Source: Comamonadaceae bacterium (lineage in GTDB: Bacteria > Pseudomonadota > Gammaproteobacteria > Burkholderiales > Burkholderiaceae_C). From it: DNA of 37,143 bases. The position numbers and the translations under genes were made by a program. Below the pieces are notes generated by a model that saw nothing but the letters and a program-made list of their open reading frames with translations, had not been told where the DNA came from and did not search any database. The stretch covers positions 1 through 37,143 of the forward strand of contig CANGPV010000012.1 of the NCBI GenBank assembly GCA_947455935.1, read 5' to 3'. How positions within the stretch are numbered: the first letter of the stretch is position 1; the number at the start of each line of letters is the position of its first letter. Positions 1 to 10,935 of this stretch are shown here, piece by piece.

Positions 1-420
1 TGGGCCGACATCGTGCTGTGGAAACCGGCATTTTTTGGCGTGAAACCCTTCATCATCATGAAGGGCGGCTTCATCGCCATGGCCGCCATGGGCGACCCCA
101 ATGCGTCCATCCCCACGCCACAACCGGTGCACTACCGCCCCATGTTTGGCGCCTTTGGCGGGGCATTGCATCGGGGTTCACTCAGCTTTGTGTCGCAAGC
201 GGGATTGGCTGGCGGCATTGGTGAACGCTATGGCCTGCACAAAACCTTGAGCGCGGTGAAAAACATCCGCGGCATTGGTAAGCGCCACATGCTGCATAAC
301 GACTACGCGCCGCACATGGATGTGGACGCCCAAACCTATGCGGTGCGGGCCGATGGGCAACTCCTCACCTGCGAACCCGCCAGCGTGCTGCCCATGGCGC
401 AGCGCTATTTCTTGTTCTGA
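1..420 (+). CDS. ureC: Urease subunit alpha, C-terminal fragment (5' truncated by window edge)
   Basis: Frame open from base 1 ([53 protein letters not shown]...), typical UreC C-terminal sequence; followed by ureE, ureF, ureG. Confidence 0.96.
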   Translation, partial: WADIVLWKPAFFGVKPFIIMKGGFIAMAAMGDPNASIPTPQPVHYRPMFGAFGGALHRGSLSFVSQAGLAGGIGERYGLHKTLSAVKNIRGIGKRHMLHNDYAPHMDVDAQTYAVRADGQLLTCEPASVLPMAQRYFLF

Positions 421-428
421 TTTTTATT

Positions 429-448
429 TGGGGTCAGATTCCAATTAA
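429..448 (+). repeat. Left copy of perfect 20-bp inverted repeat (TGGGGTCAGATTCCAATTAA) flanking ureE
   Basis: Exact reverse complement of 958-977 (TTAATTGGAATCTGACCCCA). Confidence 0.9.
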
Positions 449-454
449 ATCAAC

Positions 455-961
455 ATGATCCATTTCTCCAAACTCATCCGACAAGGCCACGGCCTGGCCC
501 CTGCATTGCTCAAACGCGCAGCGTCCATCACCTTGGACTGGGATGTGCGACAAAAAAGCCGCTTTGAATCCACCGATAGCGCGGGTCGCCAAGTGGGTGT
601 GTTTTTGCAGCGCGGCCAAGTGGTGCGCGGTGGCGATGTACTGGTGGGTGAAGACGGCTCGCTGCTCATAGTACGGGCGGCAGACCAAGCCGTGTTGCGC
701 ATCACCCATTGCACAGCGCACGGCACGCCGTTTGACTTGACCCGCGCCGCCTACCACTTGGGCAACCGCCATGTGCCCATTGAGTTGCAAGCCGATCACT
801 TGAAAATCGAACCCGACCATGTGCTGGCCGACATGCTGCGCGCCATGCACCTCATCGTCAACGAGGTGAGTGAAAGTTTCGAGCCCGAAAACGGTGCTTA
901 TGGCGAGCATGGGGGTGGGCATCACCATGGCCAAGATCATGCGCACGACCACGGACATTAA
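455..961 (+). CDS. ureE: Urease accessory protein UreE (nickel metallochaperone)
   Basis: 168 aa between ureC and ureF; His-rich C-terminus HGGGHHHGQDHAHDHGH typical of UreE. Confidence 0.95.
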   Translation: MIHFSKLIRQGHGLAPALLKRAASITLDWDVRQKSRFESTDSAGRQVGVFLQRGQVVRGGDVLVGEDGSLLIVRAADQAVLRITHCTAHGTPFDLTRAAYHLGNRHVPIELQADHLKIEPDHVLADMLRAMHLIVNEVSESFEPENGAYGEHGGGHHHGQDHAHDHGH

Positions 962-977
962 TTGGAATCTGACCCCA
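958..977 (-). repeat. Right copy of the 20-bp inverted repeat flanking ureE
   Basis: TTAATTGGAATCTGACCCCA is the exact reverse complement of 429-448; covers the ureE TAA stop and the ureF TTG start. Confidence 0.9.
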
Positions 978-1645
978 TTTATTTATTGCGCTTGCTGCAA
1001 CTGGCGTCACCTGCTTTGCCGGTGGGTGGATTTTCATATTCCGAGGGCTTAGAGGCTGCTGTTGCGCACCAGTTGGTGCATGACGAAGCTTCAGCACAAG
1101 CATGGTTACTGGATCAACTGCATCTGGTGCAGGCTCGCAGCGAACTACCCATCGTGGCATTGGCCATCCCCGCGTGGCAAAACCATGACACGCAGCGTTT
1201 GAAACAACTTAACGATTGGGTGATGCAAACCCGCGAAACCTTCGAGATGCGTTTACAAACCGAGCAAATGGGCCGATCGCTGTTGATCTGGTTACGCAAC
1301 CAGGCTGGTGCAGACGCTGAACGTATGACCACCTGCGACAAGTTGCCCCCCACATGGCCCATGGTGTTTGCATTGGCCTTATCTACCCATGGCGTTCCCC
1401 TTCGAAGTGGCTTGATGACTGCAGCTTTTGGTTGGTCCGAGAATATGGTGCAAGCCGCCATCAAATCGGTACCCTTGGGGCAGCTGAGTGGTCAACGCTT
1501 ATTGGCAGCTCTAAGCGCTGACATTCCCCAAGCCGTCGATCACGCCATGCACTTACCTTTTGAACAATGCCAAGCATTTAGCCCGCGATTGGCGATACTG
1601 TCAGCGCGTCACGAAACCCAGTACTCCAGACTTTTCCGATCATGA
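962..1645 (+). CDS. ureF: Urease accessory protein UreF
   Basis: [24 protein letters not shown] motif; TTG start directly after the ureE stop; ATGA overlap with ureG. Confidence 0.94.
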   Translation: MESDPIYLLRLLQLASPALPVGGFSYSEGLEAAVAHQLVHDEASAQAWLLDQLHLVQARSELPIVALAIPAWQNHDTQRLKQLNDWVMQTRETFEMRLQTEQMGRSLLIWLRNQAGADAERMTTCDKLPPTWPMVFALALSTHGVPLRSGLMTAAFGWSENMVQAAIKSVPLGQLSGQRLLAALSADIPQAVDHAMHLPFEQCQAFSPRLAILSARHETQYSRLFRS

Positions 1646-2301
1646 ACACACCTCTTCATCACATCGCTAACCGCAGCAAAAAACTCCCACCTCTTCGTGT
1701 TGGCATTGGCGGGCCTGTGGGTTCTGGCAAAACCACTTTGCTGGAAATGCTATGCAAAGCCATGCGTGATAACTATGACCTCATCGCCATCACCAACGAT
1801 ATTTACACCAAAGAAGATCAACGCTTGCTGACCATCAGCGGGGCTTTGCCTGCCGAGCGCATCATGGGCGTAGAAACTGGCGGGTGCCCGCACACGGCCA
1901 TACGCGAAGATGCCTCTATCAACTTAGAGGCTATTGACCGCATGTTAGAAAAATTCCCCAACGCCGACGTGGTGTTTGTGGAAAGCGGCGGAGATAACTT
2001 GGCTGCCACCTTCAGCCCCGAACTCAGCGACCTGACCATCTATGTGATCGATGTGGCGGCTGGCGAAAAAATTCCGCGCAAAGGAGGGCCAGGCATCACC
2101 AAAAGTGATTTGTTCATCATCAACAAAACCGATTTAGCCCCGCATGTTGGCGCTAACTTAGACATCATGCAATCGGACACCGAGCGTATGCGTGCCAGTC
2201 ACCAAGGTGTCAAACCTTATGTCATGACCAACCTTAAAACACAAATGGGCTTATCAGATGTGGTGAAATTCATCGAAACAAAAGGAATGTTGTTGTCATG
2301 A
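1642..2301 (+). CDS. ureG: Urease accessory GTPase UreG
   Basis: P-loop [57 protein letters not shown]. Confidence 0.97.
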   Translation: MNTPLHHIANRSKKLPPLRVGIGGPVGSGKTTLLEMLCKAMRDNYDLIAITNDIYTKEDQRLLTISGALPAERIMGVETGGCPHTAIREDASINLEAIDRMLEKFPNADVVFVESGGDNLAATFSPELSDLTIYVIDVAAGEKIPRKGGPGITKSDLFIINKTDLAPHVGANLDIMQSDTERMRASHQGVKPYVMTNLKTQMGLSDVVKFIETKGMLLS

Positions 2302-3641
2302 AGTTTTTTCGTCTCTTGTTAGCGACCTATTTGCTGATATGTTCATTGGTCGCAACGGTTCAAGCTCAAAATTTAAAACTGCAATTGCTGGCCCAAGACC
2401 TCACTGCGCCTGTGCATCTGGAAGAGCTGCCCGATGGCAGCGGTCGCATGCTGGTGGTGCAGCAAGATGGCTTGGTCAAAGTCTTGATGCCAGATGGAAA
2501 CATACTGCCCGAACCTTTCTTAGATTTGCGCAGTCGCATGTTCTCTTTGCAAAATGATTTTGAAGAACGCGGCTTGTTGGGTTTTGCTTTGCACCCACAG
2601 TTTGTCCGTAACGGACGTTTCTTTGTGTCGTATTCAGCCCCGCTGCGAGACACTGCACCTCAAAATTGGAACCACACGCGCCGCGTGTCGGAATTCACCA
2701 CCAAGCCTCATAGCGTGGCGCCTGTCGATCTGGCCACTGAACGTGCGCTCATTGTTCAAGACTGGCCCAGTCGCAAACACAACGGCGGTGCCTTGGCATT
2801 TGGGCCAGATGGCATGTTGTTCATTGGTTTGGGCGACAGCGGGGCGTCCCATGGATTTGGCAAGTCTGTCATTTGGGAAGCCTTTAACGTACCTGCCGAA
2901 GGTTTGTTGTGGGACTTGATGGCGCAAGACAAGCACAGCTTGTACGGCAAAATTTTGCGTATCGATGTGGACCATGGTTATCCAGGCTATGCCATTCCCA
3001 ACGGCAACCCCTTGAATGCCTCACAAGGTCGACCTGAAATTTGGGCCTGGGGATTTCGTAATCCTTACCGCATGGCATTTGACCGAAATGGCAGCGGCGA
3101 CTTGTACGTCACAGCCATTGCCGAGACTTTGTGGGAGGCTGCTTACAAAGTGAAGCGTCCTGGTAATTTCGGCTGGCCTTTGATCGAAGCGTCGCATTGC
3201 GTGGATCGCCTGCAGCCGCGTAAACCACCTGCGCAGTGCCCTCGTCAAGGTGCAGGTGGCGAGCCTTTGGTCATGCCGGTTGTCGAGTACGCCAATATGC
3301 AAGTCAACCATCCCGACTCTTCTGCGCTCAATATCAAAGGCGTTGGAACCGCCGTGACGGGCGTGCGTATGTACCGCGGTGCAGCTATTCCCTTGTTGCA
3401 AGGAAAATTGGTGGTGGCAGATTGGAGCGCATCTTTCAAGCAAGCCTCAGGACAACTCTTTATCGCCACACCTCAATTGCAAAGCGACAAGCAATGGCCG
3501 CTTGAAAAACTCATGCAACTAGACAGTCGGGTGATCAGCTTGGCCGAAGACCGCAGCGGTGAAATTTATGTGTTAACCCATGAAGGTATGGGCCCCTTTG
3601 GTAATACCGGCAAAGTGTTTCGTTTGGTTTCTCAACCATGA
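2298..3641 (+). CDS. PQQ-dependent sugar (glucose/sorbosone-type) dehydrogenase, secreted
   Basis: N-terminal signal peptide; [69 protein letters not shown] motifs of the soluble aldose sugar dehydrogenase family. Confidence 0.85.
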   Translation: MKFFRLLLATYLLICSLVATVQAQNLKLQLLAQDLTAPVHLEELPDGSGRMLVVQQDGLVKVLMPDGNILPEPFLDLRSRMFSLQNDFEERGLLGFALHPQFVRNGRFFVSYSAPLRDTAPQNWNHTRRVSEFTTKPHSVAPVDLATERALIVQDWPSRKHNGGALAFGPDGMLFIGLGDSGASHGFGKSVIWEAFNVPAEGLLWDLMAQDKHSLYGKILRIDVDHGYPGYAIPNGNPLNASQGRPEIWAWGFRNPYRMAFDRNGSGDLYVTAIAETLWEAAYKVKRPGNFGWPLIEASHCVDRLQPRKPPAQCPRQGAGGEPLVMPVVEYANMQVNHPDSSALNIKGVGTAVTGVRMYRGAAIPLLQGKLVVADWSASFKQASGQLFIATPQLQSDKQWPLEKLMQLDSRVISLAEDRSGEIYVLTHEGMGPFGNTGKVFRLVSQP

Positions 3642-4645
3642 TGAACACTCGCTCATGGCTTGCCCTGTTGGCATGTTCATGGGCGCTTCTGGGGCAAGCG
3701 CAAGAAGCCATCTATGGCGGCGAGCTTCAAGGGTTTGACTACCCCGCGCCCGTTCAACACTTTACTTTCACCTCGCAGCAACAAGCCATGCACATGGCTT
3801 ACTTGGATATACGTCCAGCCAAACCCAATGGCCATGTGGCTGTGTTGTTGCATGGCAAAAATTTTTGCGCCGCCACTTGGCAGTCCACTTACGAGGTGCT
3901 GCAGCAATATGGATTTCGGGTCATCGTTCCCGATCAAATTGGTTTTTGTAAATCCAGCAAACCTGCAGCCTACCAATACAGCTTTCAGCAACTGGCGCAC
4001 AACACCCATGCGTTGCTGGCCTCCTTAGGTATTTCACAAACCACTGTCATTGGCCATTCGACGGGTGGCATGTTGGCCACCCGATACGCCTTGATGTTTC
4101 CCGATGCGGTGAAACAATTGGTGATGGTCAACCCGATTGGCTTAGAGGATTGGAAAGCCATGGGTGTGCCCAGCTTAAGCGTTGACCAGTGGTACCAACG
4201 TGAATTGCAAGTGACCGATGAGCGCATACGCAACTATGAGCGAAGCACTTATTACGTCAACGAATGGAAGCCCGAATACGAACCTTGGGTTCAAATGATC
4301 GCAGGTATGTTTCGTGGGCCAGACAAACAAACAGTGGCTTGGCATTCAGCCCTGCTCTACGACATGATTGTCAATCAACCCGTGGTCTACGAATTTCCTT
4401 TGCTCAAAGTACCTACGCTGCTGTTGATAGGTGAAAAGGACAACACGGCCATTGGCAAAGACCTGGTCTCGCCCGAATTGAAAGCCCGCATGGGTTTGTA
4501 CCCCGAGTTGGCCAGACGCACGGCCAAGACCATACCCGGCGCTAGGCTGGTGCTGTTTCCCGATTTAGGCCATGCCCCTCAAATGCAAAACCCGCAACGC
4601 TTTCATACGGCCTTGGTGAACAACCTGATGGCGCTGCAAGATTGA
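3638..4645 (+). CDS. Alpha/beta hydrolase, secreted
   Basis: Signal peptide; VAVLLHGKNFCAATW, nucleophile elbow GHSTGGMLATRYAL, C-terminal LFPDLGHAPQ; ATGA overlap with the upstream gene. Confidence 0.85.
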   Translation: MMNTRSWLALLACSWALLGQAQEAIYGGELQGFDYPAPVQHFTFTSQQQAMHMAYLDIRPAKPNGHVAVLLHGKNFCAATWQSTYEVLQQYGFRVIVPDQIGFCKSSKPAAYQYSFQQLAHNTHALLASLGISQTTVIGHSTGGMLATRYALMFPDAVKQLVMVNPIGLEDWKAMGVPSLSVDQWYQRELQVTDERIRNYERSTYYVNEWKPEYEPWVQMIAGMFRGPDKQTVAWHSALLYDMIVNQPVVYEFPLLKVPTLLLIGEKDNTAIGKDLVSPELKARMGLYPELARRTAKTIPGARLVLFPDLGHAPQMQNPQRFHTALVNNLMALQD

Positions 4646-4646
4646 T

Positions 4647-5327
4647 TCAGCGCTGTACCCAACCGCCACAGACGGGGAAGACTTGACCCACAAAACAATC
4701 TGCCTTGTCTGAGCATAAATACGCAGCGAACTCTGCATCCTCGTGGGCTTTCACCAACCGACCCAAGGGAACTTCACGTTGCAGTCGCTCTATAAAGCGA
4801 GGATTGACCTGAACCTCGGGCGGAAAATACGTGGGGTTCTCGACAAAGTTTTGCGCAATGGCGTTGACTTGAATGTTCAAAGGCGCCAACTCCACACCCA
4901 CGGCTTGCACCCAAGACAGTTGGGCTCCCCGTGCTGCGCTGTAGCTAGAAGCTCGCTTCATGCCTCGCAAGGCACTGGCACTGCCCATGACCAACAACTT
5001 GCCCTTGCCGCGAAGCTGCATCTGCGGCAACAGGGCTTTGAGCAGCCTGGGCAAGGGATGAACCATGATGTCAAACACCTCAGTCCATTCGGCATCTTTG
5101 ACTTCAGCAGCGGGGGTAGAAGGTGCAGACATGGCCAAGTTAGCGACCAAGACATCGATGTGTCCATGGCTTTGCACCAACTGTGCTGGGGCATCGGGCG
5201 CAATCAATGACCGGGTATCCGCCAACACTATTGCCCCATGTGCACGCAAAGCTTCACACAGCGCTGGGCCCATGAAGTCTTCGGCTTGGGTAACCACAAT
5301 TCGCAAACCTTGCAACATGCTAGTCAT
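4647..5327 (-). CDS. SDR-family oxidoreductase
   Basis: Rossmann-like N-terminus, VLVANLAMSAPS, GSASALRGMKRASSYSAARGA (S/YxxxR-type active-site region), VNAIAQNFVENPTY. Confidence 0.75.
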   Translation of the reverse strand: MTSMLQGLRIVVTQAEDFMGPALCEALRAHGAIVLADTRSLIAPDAPAQLVQSHGHIDVLVANLAMSAPSTPAAEVKDAEWTEVFDIMVHPLPRLLKALLPQMQLRGKGKLLVMGSASALRGMKRASSYSAARGAQLSWVQAVGVELAPLNIQVNAIAQNFVENPTYFPPEVQVNPRFIERLQREVPLGRLVKAHEDAEFAAYLCSDKADCFVGQVFPVCGGWVQR

Positions 5328-5336
5328 CCTGTGGGC

Positions 5337-5666
5337 CTACTCGGGTAAATCATCCTCGGGGTGCGCAAGCAAAACCACTTCGGGCTTGGGCGAGCGCTTG
5401 CCATGCTTGGCCAATATTTCTACATACACAGACTTGGCCTCTGCTTTGGCTAAGGCATCGATAGCAGCTATCAAAGCAGCCACATGCACCACGTCGGCAT
5501 CACTGGCTTGCAAACCGCATTTGCAATCGAAGTCCCAAAAGTCCACGCCTTCGGGTAGATCGCGTCGACGTTCACGTTTGAGGTATTTACGTACCTCGTG
5601 TTTGACAGCATCCAGCACCCTATCCGGGTGACGTCCATCGATGTGCAAGGGGAAATTTTTTCGCAT
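5337..5666 (-). CDS. Small conserved protein, DUF6172-like
   Basis: MRKNFPLHIDGRHPDRVLDAVKHEVRKYLKRERRRDLPEGVDFWDFDCKCG; recognised from memory as a conserved proteobacterial family. Confidence 0.6.
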   Translation of the reverse strand: MRKNFPLHIDGRHPDRVLDAVKHEVRKYLKRERRRDLPEGVDFWDFDCKCGLQASDADVVHVAALIAAIDALAKAEAKSVYVEILAKHGKRSPKPEVVLLAHPEDDLPE

Positions 5667-5673
5667 AGACCGA

Positions 5674-6792
5674 TTATGCGGCCCTCACACCCAAGCGCCA
5701 TAACGAGGTCAGCTCTTGAGACCGCGCTGTATGCAATGCGTCCGAACTGTCACTGACTTTAGGGTGGCGCGGACGAATGTCCAATCGTCCCAAGACCTGC
5801 AGTCCTGCATCCGCAATCCATTGCAACAATTCCTCGCGGGTGCGCAAATTGAAGTGTTCGGCCAGATCAGACAGCAGCAACCAAGCCTCACCCCCCGGGG
5901 ATAGATGGGTCGCTACACCAGAGAGGAAAGTACGCAACATGCGGCTTTGAGGGTCATAAATCGCCTGCTCCAACAAGGAGGTGGCTTTGCCAGGTAACCA
6001 GGGTGGGTTGCACACAATCAAGGGTGACTGACCCGCTGGAAACACATCATCTATCTGTACCTGCGCTCTGTCGGATAAACCTAAGCGCTGCAAGTTGTCA
6101 GACGCACAACGCACGGCACGTTCACTGCTGTCAGTCGCTATGACCCGCTTGACGCCTCGCATCAACAACAGCGCAGCAACCACACCCGACCCCGTGCCTA
6201 TATCCCATGCCAACTCATTGGATGGCAAGGGCGATTGCGCCAACACATCCAGATATTCGCTGCGCACAGGTGCAAATACGCCGTAGTGAGGATGGATAAA
6301 GAAACGGTCAAGTCCTTGCACCTCGATAGGTACACCTTTGCGCTGCCATTCGTAAGCACTGATGATGCCCAGCAACTCCCGCACAGCCACCACCCTCACC
6401 GCTGCCGTTGCGGGCCCCCAAGCACTTTGCAGAGCCTCTTTGACATCGGGCGCTCTGCGCAGCGCAATACGGTAATCAGCTTCGATGGTCAAGGTCACCA
6501 TCGATAGGATGCGTGCTCGCTGCGCTTGCGCCATGCGGTAAGCATGAAAGGCTTGCGGCATGGCGTTGGTCGAGGTCTGAGACCTTACGGGACGATGGAC
6601 ACGACGCGTCAGCGCTTGCAGCAATTGCTTGGCTTGCTGAAAGTCTCCCTGCCAAAGCACGGCTGTTCCTGCACATGCCAAGCGATAAGCTTTGTCTGCG
6701 TTACAACTGTCGTCCACCACCTCAAAACGCTGAGGTGCTGCAGCCGAACTGGCTGAATACCAATGGTTCTTCAGCGTACCTAGCTCAAGCAT
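5674..6792 (-). CDS. Class I SAM-dependent methyltransferase
   Basis: [15 protein letters not shown] and [10 protein letters not shown] motifs; ATG at 6792 ([11 protein letters not shown]) overlaps the upstream oxoprolinase stop, preferred over the longer ORF start at 6894. Confidence 0.8.
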   Translation of the reverse strand: MLELGTLKNHWYSASSAAAPQRFEVVDDSCNADKAYRLACAGTAVLWQGDFQQAKQLLQALTRRVHRPVRSQTSTNAMPQAFHAYRMAQAQRARILSMVTLTIEADYRIALRRAPDVKEALQSAWGPATAAVRVVAVRELLGIISAYEWQRKGVPIEVQGLDRFFIHPHYGVFAPVRSEYLDVLAQSPLPSNELAWDIGTGSGVVAALLLMRGVKRVIATDSSERAVRCASDNLQRLGLSDRAQVQIDDVFPAGQSPLIVCNPPWLPGKATSLLEQAIYDPQSRMLRTFLSGVATHLSPGGEAWLLLSDLAEHFNLRTREELLQWIADAGLQVLGRLDIRPRHPKVSDSSDALHTARSQELTSLWRLGVRAA

Positions 6793-9700
6793 CAAGGTAA
6801 GCACCGCCGCCTGGCGTATGGATCTCAAACACATCACCCACTTGCATTTGCACTTGGTCGATATGTCCCAAGATCTGCACCTCGCCATCGGCACGAACCA
6901 CCCGGTTGATACCTGGTTGCCCCGCCCCGCCCCCAGCTAAACCAAAAGCTGGGTACACACGCCCGTTGGAGAGAATGCCCGCTGTCATGGGCTCTAAAAA
7001 CTGAATACGCCTTTGGCCACCATCACCCCCTCCATACTTGCCTTGTCCACCTGAGCCATGGCGCAAACTGTAAGACAGCAATCGCACAGGAAAGCGAAAC
7101 TCCAAGACCTCGGGATCTGTCAAACGTGAATTCGTCATATGGGTTTGCACGACCGATGTGCCTGCAAAACCTCCACAGGCCATACCGCTCTCGTCAAACA
7201 CAGGACCAGCGCCGCTGCCCCCCGAAATGGTTTCGTAATACTGGTAGGTATCGTTGCCAAAGGTGAAATTGTTCATGGTGGGTTGGCTGCCCGCCATCAC
7301 ACCCAAAGCACCGTACAGCGCGTTGGTGATGCAGCTTGATGTCTCCACATTGCCCGCCACCACGGATGCAGGTGGCAAGGGGTTGAGCATGCAACCTTCA
7401 GGAATGATGACGTGAATGGGTTTTAAACAACCCGCATTCAATGGAATGTCGTCTTCCACCAAGGTACGAAACACATACAACACCGCTGCCATGCAGACAG
7501 CACGGGGCGCATTGAAGTTATTGGTTTGCTGGGGCGAGGTACCTGTGAAATCAATCACTGCGCTGCGTGCAGACGCATCGATATGCACCTGCACTTGTAT
7601 CAAAGCACCGTTGTCCAGTGGAAAGCTAAAGCTGCGACGCGTATCGTCGCCAAACCGCTTGGCCAAACGGGTGATGGCACGGCGCACGGCTTCTTCGGCG
7701 TTGTCTTGCACATGCTGCATATAAGCCTGCACCACGGGCAAGCTGTAATGCGCCACCATGCGACTTAACTCTTGCGCGCCTTTTTCGTTGGCGGCAATTT
7801 GCGCTTTTAAGTCAGCCATGTTTTGTGCAGGGTTGCGACTGGGATAGGCACCGCTTTGCAGCAAAGCCAACATGGCTGCTTCACGCAAGACACCTTTTTC
7901 CACCAATTTGAAGTTTTGGATTTGCACACCCTCTTCGTCAATGGTGGTGGAGAACGGGGGCATGGAACCCGGCGAAATGCCACCAATATCAGCATGGTGG
8001 CCACGCGAGCCCACATAAAACGAAGGTTGGTCTAAGCCATCTAGGTACACCGGCGTGATGACGGTCACATCGGGTAAATGGGTACCGCCGTGGTAGGGGT
8101 CGTTCAAGACATACACATCGCCTGCCTGCATACGTCCAGCGTTATCACGTATCACTGTTTTGATGCTCTCACCCATGGAGCCCAAATGCACAGGCATATG
8201 CGGCGCGTTGGCAATCAACTCACCTTGCTGATTGAAAAGAGCGCATGAAAAATCCAAACGCTCTTTGATGTTGACCGAGTGAGCCGTGTTTTGTAATTGC
8301 AAACCCATTTGCTCGGCAATGTTCATGAACAGGTTGTTAAACACCTCGAGTTGCACAGGGTCCACCGAGGTACCCGCAGCAAAGGCAGTTTGTCGCGGCG
8401 TGATGCGTTGCAACACCAGATGGTTCAGTGCCGTCAACTTGGCTTGCCAACCCATCTCGATGACGATGGTGGCATGACGTTCCACCACCAGCGCGGGACC
8501 CGTCAGCACATCGCCTGCTTGCATGTCCTCCCGTCGTACCAAGGCAGCTTCTTGCCACGCCCCGTTCAAGTACATACGCGTGGATGTATGCGCTGGTCTA
8601 CCACGTGAAGGAAGAAGGTCTTGCAGCTTCTCCGGCATAGGTTCACCCGCCAGCACGGCTTCAACCGATACAGCTTCCACCACCAAAGCTTTGTCAGACA
8701 TGATGAAAGCAAAGCGCCGCAGATAGGCTTCTTCAAATGCTTGCTTCACTTCTTGCAGACTTCCCATGGGCACCATCAAGGCTGAGTCGGTGCCTGCATA
8801 GCGAATATGCACCCTCTCCCGAGTGTGCAACTCGCCACCACCGATGATTTGATTTTGCAAAGCGGTTTGTGCTTGAACAGCCAACTCTGACAGGGTATTG
8901 CGCAACTCGGGCCACAGCGAGTCTTGCAAGGTTTTTTCCAGCGCTAGTTCTTTGATCAAACTTTGCGCTGCCAAGCCCATGCCATAGGCCGACAACACAC
9001 CAGCCATGGGGTGAATCAAAATCTTTGACATACCCAGTGCATCAGCCACTGCACAGGCGTGCTGTCCGCCTGCACCCCCAAAGCACTGCAAGGTGTAGGC
9101 GGTGACGTCATAGCCTCGAGCCACTGAAATTTTTTGAACAGCATGCGCCATTTGCTGAACCGCGATATGCACAAAACCTTCGGCAACTTCTTCGGGTGTT
9201 TTGCCTACCAGTTGCGACAGGTGAGCAAACCCTTGTGCAACCACTTGCGCATCCAAAGCTTGGTCACCTTGGGGGCCAAATACAGCAGGGAAGTAGGCAG
9301 GTTGCAGTTTGCCCAGTTGCACATTGGCGTCGGTCACGGTCAGCGGGCCGCCTTTGCGGTAACACGCGGGTCCTGGGTCTGCACCTGCGCTTTGAGGTCC
9401 CACCCGAAAACGTGATCCATCAAATTGCAACAGCGATCCGCCACCTGCCGCCACCGTGTGGATGTGCAACATGGGTGCACGCATTCGCACACCGGCAACT
9501 TGCGTATCAAACTCGCGTTCAAGCTCCCCCGCGTAATGGCTGACATCCGTCGAAGTGCCACCCATGTCAAAGCCAATGACTTGTGTAGCGCCCTCAAGCC
9601 CATCGCCATGTGCAAAGGCCATGTCAGCGGTTTTGGCCATGCCGACGATGCCGCCAGCGGGTCCCGACAAAATTGCATCTTTGCCTTGAAAGGCTTGTGC

Positions 9701-10453
9701 ATCCACCAAACCGCCTGACGACTGCATGAACAAGATGGGCACACCTGGCATCTGCTGCGCCAATTGATCGACATAGCGGCGCAAGATAGGTGACAAATAC
9801 GCATCGACCACGGTGGTGTCGCCGCGACTGACCATTTTCATCAAAGGGCTGGTTTGGTGCGAGGTGCTGATTTGGGTAAAACCCACGGTCTTAGCCAAGT
9901 CGGCGGCTTGCTGTTCATGCTCGGTGTAACGGTAGCCATGCAAAAACACAATCGCCACACTGCGCAAGCCTTTGTCAAAGGCTTGTTGCAAATCGGCTTG
10001 CAGCGTGTTGAGGTCTAAGGCTTGAATGCAATCCCCATGTGCGCCCATGCGCTCATGGGCTTCGATGACCTCGCTGTAGAGCATCTCTGGCAACACAATG
10101 TGTCTGTCAAATAAGCGAGGACGGTTTTGGTAAGCAATGCGCAGCACATCACGAAACCCATGTGTCGTGACCAGCAAGGTCGGCTCGCCCTTGCGTTCAA
10201 GCAAGGCATTGGTGGCCACAGTGGTGCCCATGCGAACACTGCTGATGAGGTGTGCTGGCACAGCTTCATGGGCATGCAGGCCTAATAACTCGCGGATGCC
10301 TTGAACCGCAGCATCGGCATACAACAGTGGGTTTTGGCTCAGTAATTTATGGGTATGCAATTGACCCCAAGGGTCACGGGCCACGATGTCCGTGAAGGTA
10401 CCTCCTCGGTCAATCCAAAATTGCCAGCGCTGATCATCTTGATTAACTTGCAT
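6785..10453 (-). CDS. Hydantoinase/5-oxoprolinase, fused HyuA-HyuB type
   Basis: [35 protein letters not shown] (HyuA); [58 protein letters not shown] (HyuB). ATG at 10453 chosen over ORF start 10636. Confidence 0.9.
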   Translation of the reverse strand: MQVNQDDQRWQFWIDRGGTFTDIVARDPWGQLHTHKLLSQNPLLYADAAVQGIRELLGLHAHEAVPAHLISSVRMGTTVATNALLERKGEPTLLVTTHGFRDVLRIAYQNRPRLFDRHIVLPEMLYSEVIEAHERMGAHGDCIQALDLNTLQADLQQAFDKGLRSVAIVFLHGYRYTEHEQQAADLAKTVGFTQISTSHQTSPLMKMVSRGDTTVVDAYLSPILRRYVDQLAQQMPGVPILFMQSSGGLVDAQAFQGKDAILSGPAGGIVGMAKTADMAFAHGDGLEGATQVIGFDMGGTSTDVSHYAGELEREFDTQVAGVRMRAPMLHIHTVAAGGGSLLQFDGSRFRVGPQSAGADPGPACYRKGGPLTVTDANVQLGKLQPAYFPAVFGPQGDQALDAQVVAQGFAHLSQLVGKTPEEVAEGFVHIAVQQMAHAVQKISVARGYDVTAYTLQCFGGAGGQHACAVADALGMSKILIHPMAGVLSAYGMGLAAQSLIKELALEKTLQDSLWPELRNTLSELAVQAQTALQNQIIGGGELHTRERVHIRYAGTDSALMVPMGSLQEVKQAFEEAYLRRFAFIMSDKALVVEAVSVEAVLAGEPMPEKLQDLLPSRGRPAHTSTRMYLNGAWQEAALVRREDMQAGDVLTGPALVVERHATIVIEMGWQAKLTALNHLVLQRITPRQTAFAAGTSVDPVQLEVFNNLFMNIAEQMGLQLQNTAHSVNIKERLDFSCALFNQQGELIANAPHMPVHLGSMGESIKTVIRDNAGRMQAGDVYVLNDPYHGGTHLPDVTVITPVYLDGLDQPSFYVGSRGHHADIGGISPGSMPPFSTTIDEEGVQIQNFKLVEKGVLREAAMLALLQSGAYPSRNPAQNMADLKAQIAANEKGAQELSRMVAHYSLPVVQAYMQHVQDNAEEAVRRAITRLAKRFGDDTRRSFSFPLDNGALIQVQVHIDASARSAVIDFTGTSPQQTNNFNAPRAVCMAAVLYVFRTLVEDDIPLNAGCLKPIHVIIPEGCMLNPLPPASVVAGNVETSSCITNALYGALGVMAGSQPTMNNFTFGNDTYQYYETISGGSGAGPVFDESGMACGGFAGTSVVQTHMTNSRLTDPEVLEFRFPVRLLSYSLRHGSGGQGKYGGGDGGQRRIQFLEPMTAGILSNGRVYPAFGLAGGGAGQPGINRVVRADGEVQILGHIDQVQMQVGDVFEIHTPGGGAYLDA

Positions 10454-10520
10454 ATGGAAAATTAAACCACGCTTTGCCAAGCACTGGATAATGGTGCATC
10501 CGTATGCCTCCCACACCACC

Positions 10521-10898
10521 ATGAGCGCAGTCATTGCTATTTGTATCGGTGCCTGTCTAGGCGCGTTGGCCCGTTGGCAACTGGGTCTGTTGTTCAACCT
10601 GGGCGGCACTCTGCCTTGGGGTACGTTGTATGCCAACCTGATTGGCGGCTACCTTATCGGTGTGTGTGTGGCGGTGTTTCAAGCCTTGCCCGACCTGGAC
10701 CCGGTATGGCGCTTGTTGTTGATCACAGGTTTTTTGGGAGCGCTCACTACTTTTTCTTCTTTCAGCGCAGAGGTTGTGGGCATGTTGATGCAATCGCGTT
10801 TTGCCTTAGCCGCCTTTACCGCGGGTTTACACTTAGTTGGCTCGTTGGTACTCACCATCGCCGGCATCAAAACTGTGGGTTTGCTATGGGCACGGTAA
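10521..10898 (+). CDS. crcB: Fluoride exporter CrcB/FluC family
   Basis: [45 protein letters not shown] motifs. Confidence 0.92.
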   Translation: MSAVIAICIGACLGALARWQLGLLFNLGGTLPWGTLYANLIGGYLIGVCVAVFQALPDLDPVWRLLLITGFLGALTTFSSFSAEVVGMLMQSRFALAAFTAGLHLVGSLVLTIAGIKTVGLLWAR

Positions 10899-10935
10899 GC
10901 CCGCTGTCAGTCGTGTGACACACAGTTCGACTCTG

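Noticed and set aside
10454-10520. Possible fluoride riboswitch upstream of crcB
   Set aside because: The short gap to the divergent oxoprolinase gene shows no convincing riboswitch core, and I cannot fold it here.
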